Source of the DNA: Bacillota bacterium
GTDB taxonomy: Bacteria; Bacillota; Clostridia; Lachnospirales; Lachnospiraceae
Assembly (NCBI GenBank): GCA_023423045.1
Contig: JAFAGA010000091.1
Location: forward strand, 1-31,431
DNA length: 31,431 bases
Reading direction: 5' to 3'
Translations under genes and position numbers: made by a program
Part shown: piece after piece, positions 30,246-31,431 of the stretch
Layout: each line of letters begins with the position of its first letter
How positions within the stretch are numbered: position 1 is the first letter of the stretch
Notes under the pieces: generated by a model
Told to the model about the DNA's origin: nothing
Database searches by the model: none
The model's input: only the letters and a program-made list of their open reading frames with translations

Positions 30246-30989
30246 ATGTCAATAATACAGGGTAATGAGTATATTGAAACACTAAAGAATAAAATAGTTG
30301 TTAAAGAAAAAGAAATAGAAGAAGAAAAAAAAGCTACAAATGGAATGTGGGGAGGACTGGTAGTAGGTATATTATTTATCATTGGTGCTTATGCTCTTTT
30401 TAATAAGAGGAACATTATTGCTTTTAATGTTCTGTTTTATATTATTATGATTTTGGCATTTATATGTTTAGCGGTTGCCATTAGTTGTTACTATGATATT
30501 AAAATTGCAAAACATAAAAATATCGAGTTAGATAGCCTTAAGGAAGAATTGGAATTAGAACAAATTCCCAACCAAAATATTATAGTAAGAGCCGATAAAC
30601 AATTTAAGATTAATCAGAAGGATTTGCAGAGGTATTATGACTTGAATCTTTCACAAACAAAATTTCTATCAAAACTTGGAATTTTCCTAATTTTATTTGG
30701 GTTAACTATTATTTCAATTAGCATTTTATTATATTTAAGGATAAAAGATGATTTGTGGTTATTATTAATAGGTGCAGTCAGTGGGGTTCTTATTGATTTT
30801 GTAGGTGCAATTTTTATTACGATGTACACAAAAAGTTTAGAGGCTTCTGTAAAATTTCATTCAAAATTAGCAGGTAGCAATATTCTATTGTTAGCAAACT
30901 CAATTGCGACTAAAATTAATGATGAAAAATTGAGGGAGTCAACATTATCTGAAATTGCAAAAAATATGGCCTGTAAAGATTTTGTCTAA
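30246..30989 (+). CDS. Four-TM membrane protein, possibly TRADD-N-associated membrane domain type
   Basis: 247 aa. An N-terminal Lys/Glu-rich coiled coil (about 10-28) is followed by TM segments at about 34-54 and 60-85, a cytosolic helical stretch (about 90-140), TM segments at about 143-165 and 170-195, and a C-terminal helical tail (SLEASVKFHSKLAGSNILLL...). The second half recalls the small membrane domain described with TRADD-N proteins in presumed bacterial conflict systems; I am not certain of this match. No good Shine-Dalgarno is visible before the ATG at 30246, only an A-rich stretch. It is AT-rich like its neighbours and follows the toxin locus. Function unknown. Confidence 0.6.
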   Translation: MSIIQGNEYIETLKNKIVVKEKEIEEEKKATNGMWGGLVVGILFIIGAYALFNKRNIIAFNVLFYIIMILAFICLAVAISCYYDIKIAKHKNIELDSLKEELELEQIPNQNIIVRADKQFKINQKDLQRYYDLNLSQTKFLSKLGIFLILFGLTIISISILLYLRIKDDLWLLLIGAVSGVLIDFVGAIFITMYTKSLEASVKFHSKLAGSNILLLANSIATKINDEKLRESTLSEIAKNMACKDFV

Positions 30990-31056
30990 TATATGTTACA
31001 ATTAGTTTAGATCTGGTCTATAGTACTTTGGAAGTGAGGATATGTGGGATATATAA

Positions 31057-31194
31057 ATGATTGATATTAAATATTTATGGTTTGCTATAGGTATTCTTGC
31101 TTTCATGTTGTTTCATCATGTGTTATCTTATTTGATTATTTCGCGCACATGGTTCCACCGATACGCAGTTGAAACCCACCTGTACGCACTATGA
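31057..31194 (+). CDS. Short hydrophobic peptide frame, cut by the terminal element
   Basis: MIDIKYLWFAIGILAFMLFH begins a single-TM peptide. After about 25 codons the frame enters the element starting at 31133, so the last 20 residues are element-derived. GTGAGGATAT-GTGGGATAT upstream resembles the GGGGATATATG-TGGGAT part of the dispersed repeat, so this may be a further damaged copy. Possible toxin-like peptide; weak evidence. Confidence 0.3.
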   Translation: MIDIKYLWFAIGILAFMLFHHVLSYLIISRTWFHRYAVETHLYAL

Positions 31195-31431
31195 GTCCAC
31201 CCTCCTCTTGATGTGAATTTTACAGAAGTTTTCTATATCCATCAAGGATGCTTCGCACCACTTCGTGGCTATGTCCTTGACTGATATAGCAAGCTTCTGT
31301 GGGTAATCATTAAGAGGCTAATGGGATAAAGTGCTACGCCTGGTATCAATAAAAATATTACTGGTATCATTCTTGCGAATTGATGATATCAAAATGTGCT
31401 GGTAGGCGGTATCCTTGATGCGAAATAATCA
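31133..31431. mobile_element. 299-bp non-autonomous element with IS21-like ends (MITE candidate)
   Basis: Perfect 12-bp terminal inverted repeats TGATTATTTCGC (31133-31144) and GCGAAATAATCA (31420-31431), with TG...CA tips. The left end has three iterations of a 20-21-bp motif, CGCA-n8/9-CCACC, starting at 31144, 31164 and 31185; repeated motifs at the ends are a feature of IS21-family elements. The middle contains a long imperfect hairpin (31231-31305) and no coding frame. The right tip coincides with the window's last base. Confidence 0.55.

Overview
The window looks like a contig from a spore-forming, low-GC Firmicute, most likely a plant-polysaccharide-degrading member of the Clostridia (Lachnospiraceae-like). 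The support is an alpha/beta-type small acid-soluble spore protein gene (18158-18343, minus), strong GGAGG-type ribosome binding sites, a large secreted GH16 beta-glucanase with carbohydrate-binding modules, and a BlaI/BlaR1 pair. Species cannot be named from the sequence alone. Both window edges fall in mobile DNA: bases 1-97 equal the right end of an IS110-family element found complete at about 21365-23306, and the last 12 bases are the inverted repeat of a 299-bp element. The window is therefore probably one assembly contig broken at repeats.

Layout. 1-5351: IS end, then a 1494-aa secreted GH16 laminarinase-like enzyme, then a convergent Fe/Mn superoxide dismutase. 5352-6122: regulatory gap and a 75-aa orphan protein. 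6306-17670: a compact nine-gene operon on one strand. It encodes an SPFH protein with two C-terminal zinc ribbons, a four-TM protein, a zinc-ribbon plus alpha-solenoid protein, three paralogous 'coiled coil - helical domain - TM hairpin - helix' proteins, two small soluble proteins and a Ycf46-like AAA+ ATPase. 17671-20793: a 64-aa protein, the spore protein and a DUF2339 polytopic membrane protein. 20822-21373: a 5'-truncated Crp/Fnr (YeiL-like) regulator abutting the IS110 element. 23307-31431: an AT-richer accessory segment.

The operon is the best candidate for an undescribed system. Its SPFH, zinc-ribbon and membrane-protein parts recall the Bacillus subtilis pspA-ydjGHI envelope-stress module. 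It has no PspA here; instead it has a dedicated AAA+ ATPase and a triplet of membrane-tethered helical proteins. A membrane-microdomain scaffold remodelled by the ATPase is my inference.

The accessory segment has an unexpected pattern. Copies of one dispersed repeat stand before successive unrelated genes (phosphoesterase/NUDIX, Ntn amidohydrolase, BlaI/BlaR1, a TM protein). The fullest copy (about 29634-30104) holds what looks like a complete type I toxin-antitoxin locus: a 33-aa holin-like peptide, a hairpin over its Shine-Dalgarno, a 10-bp 5'-3' long-range pairing, and a convergent antisense RNA with its own promoter and terminator. Another copy carries the same toxin killed by a nonsense codon at codon 3. 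The flanks of the IS110 element do not match each other, so the core segment and this accessory segment were probably joined by recombination between IS copies.
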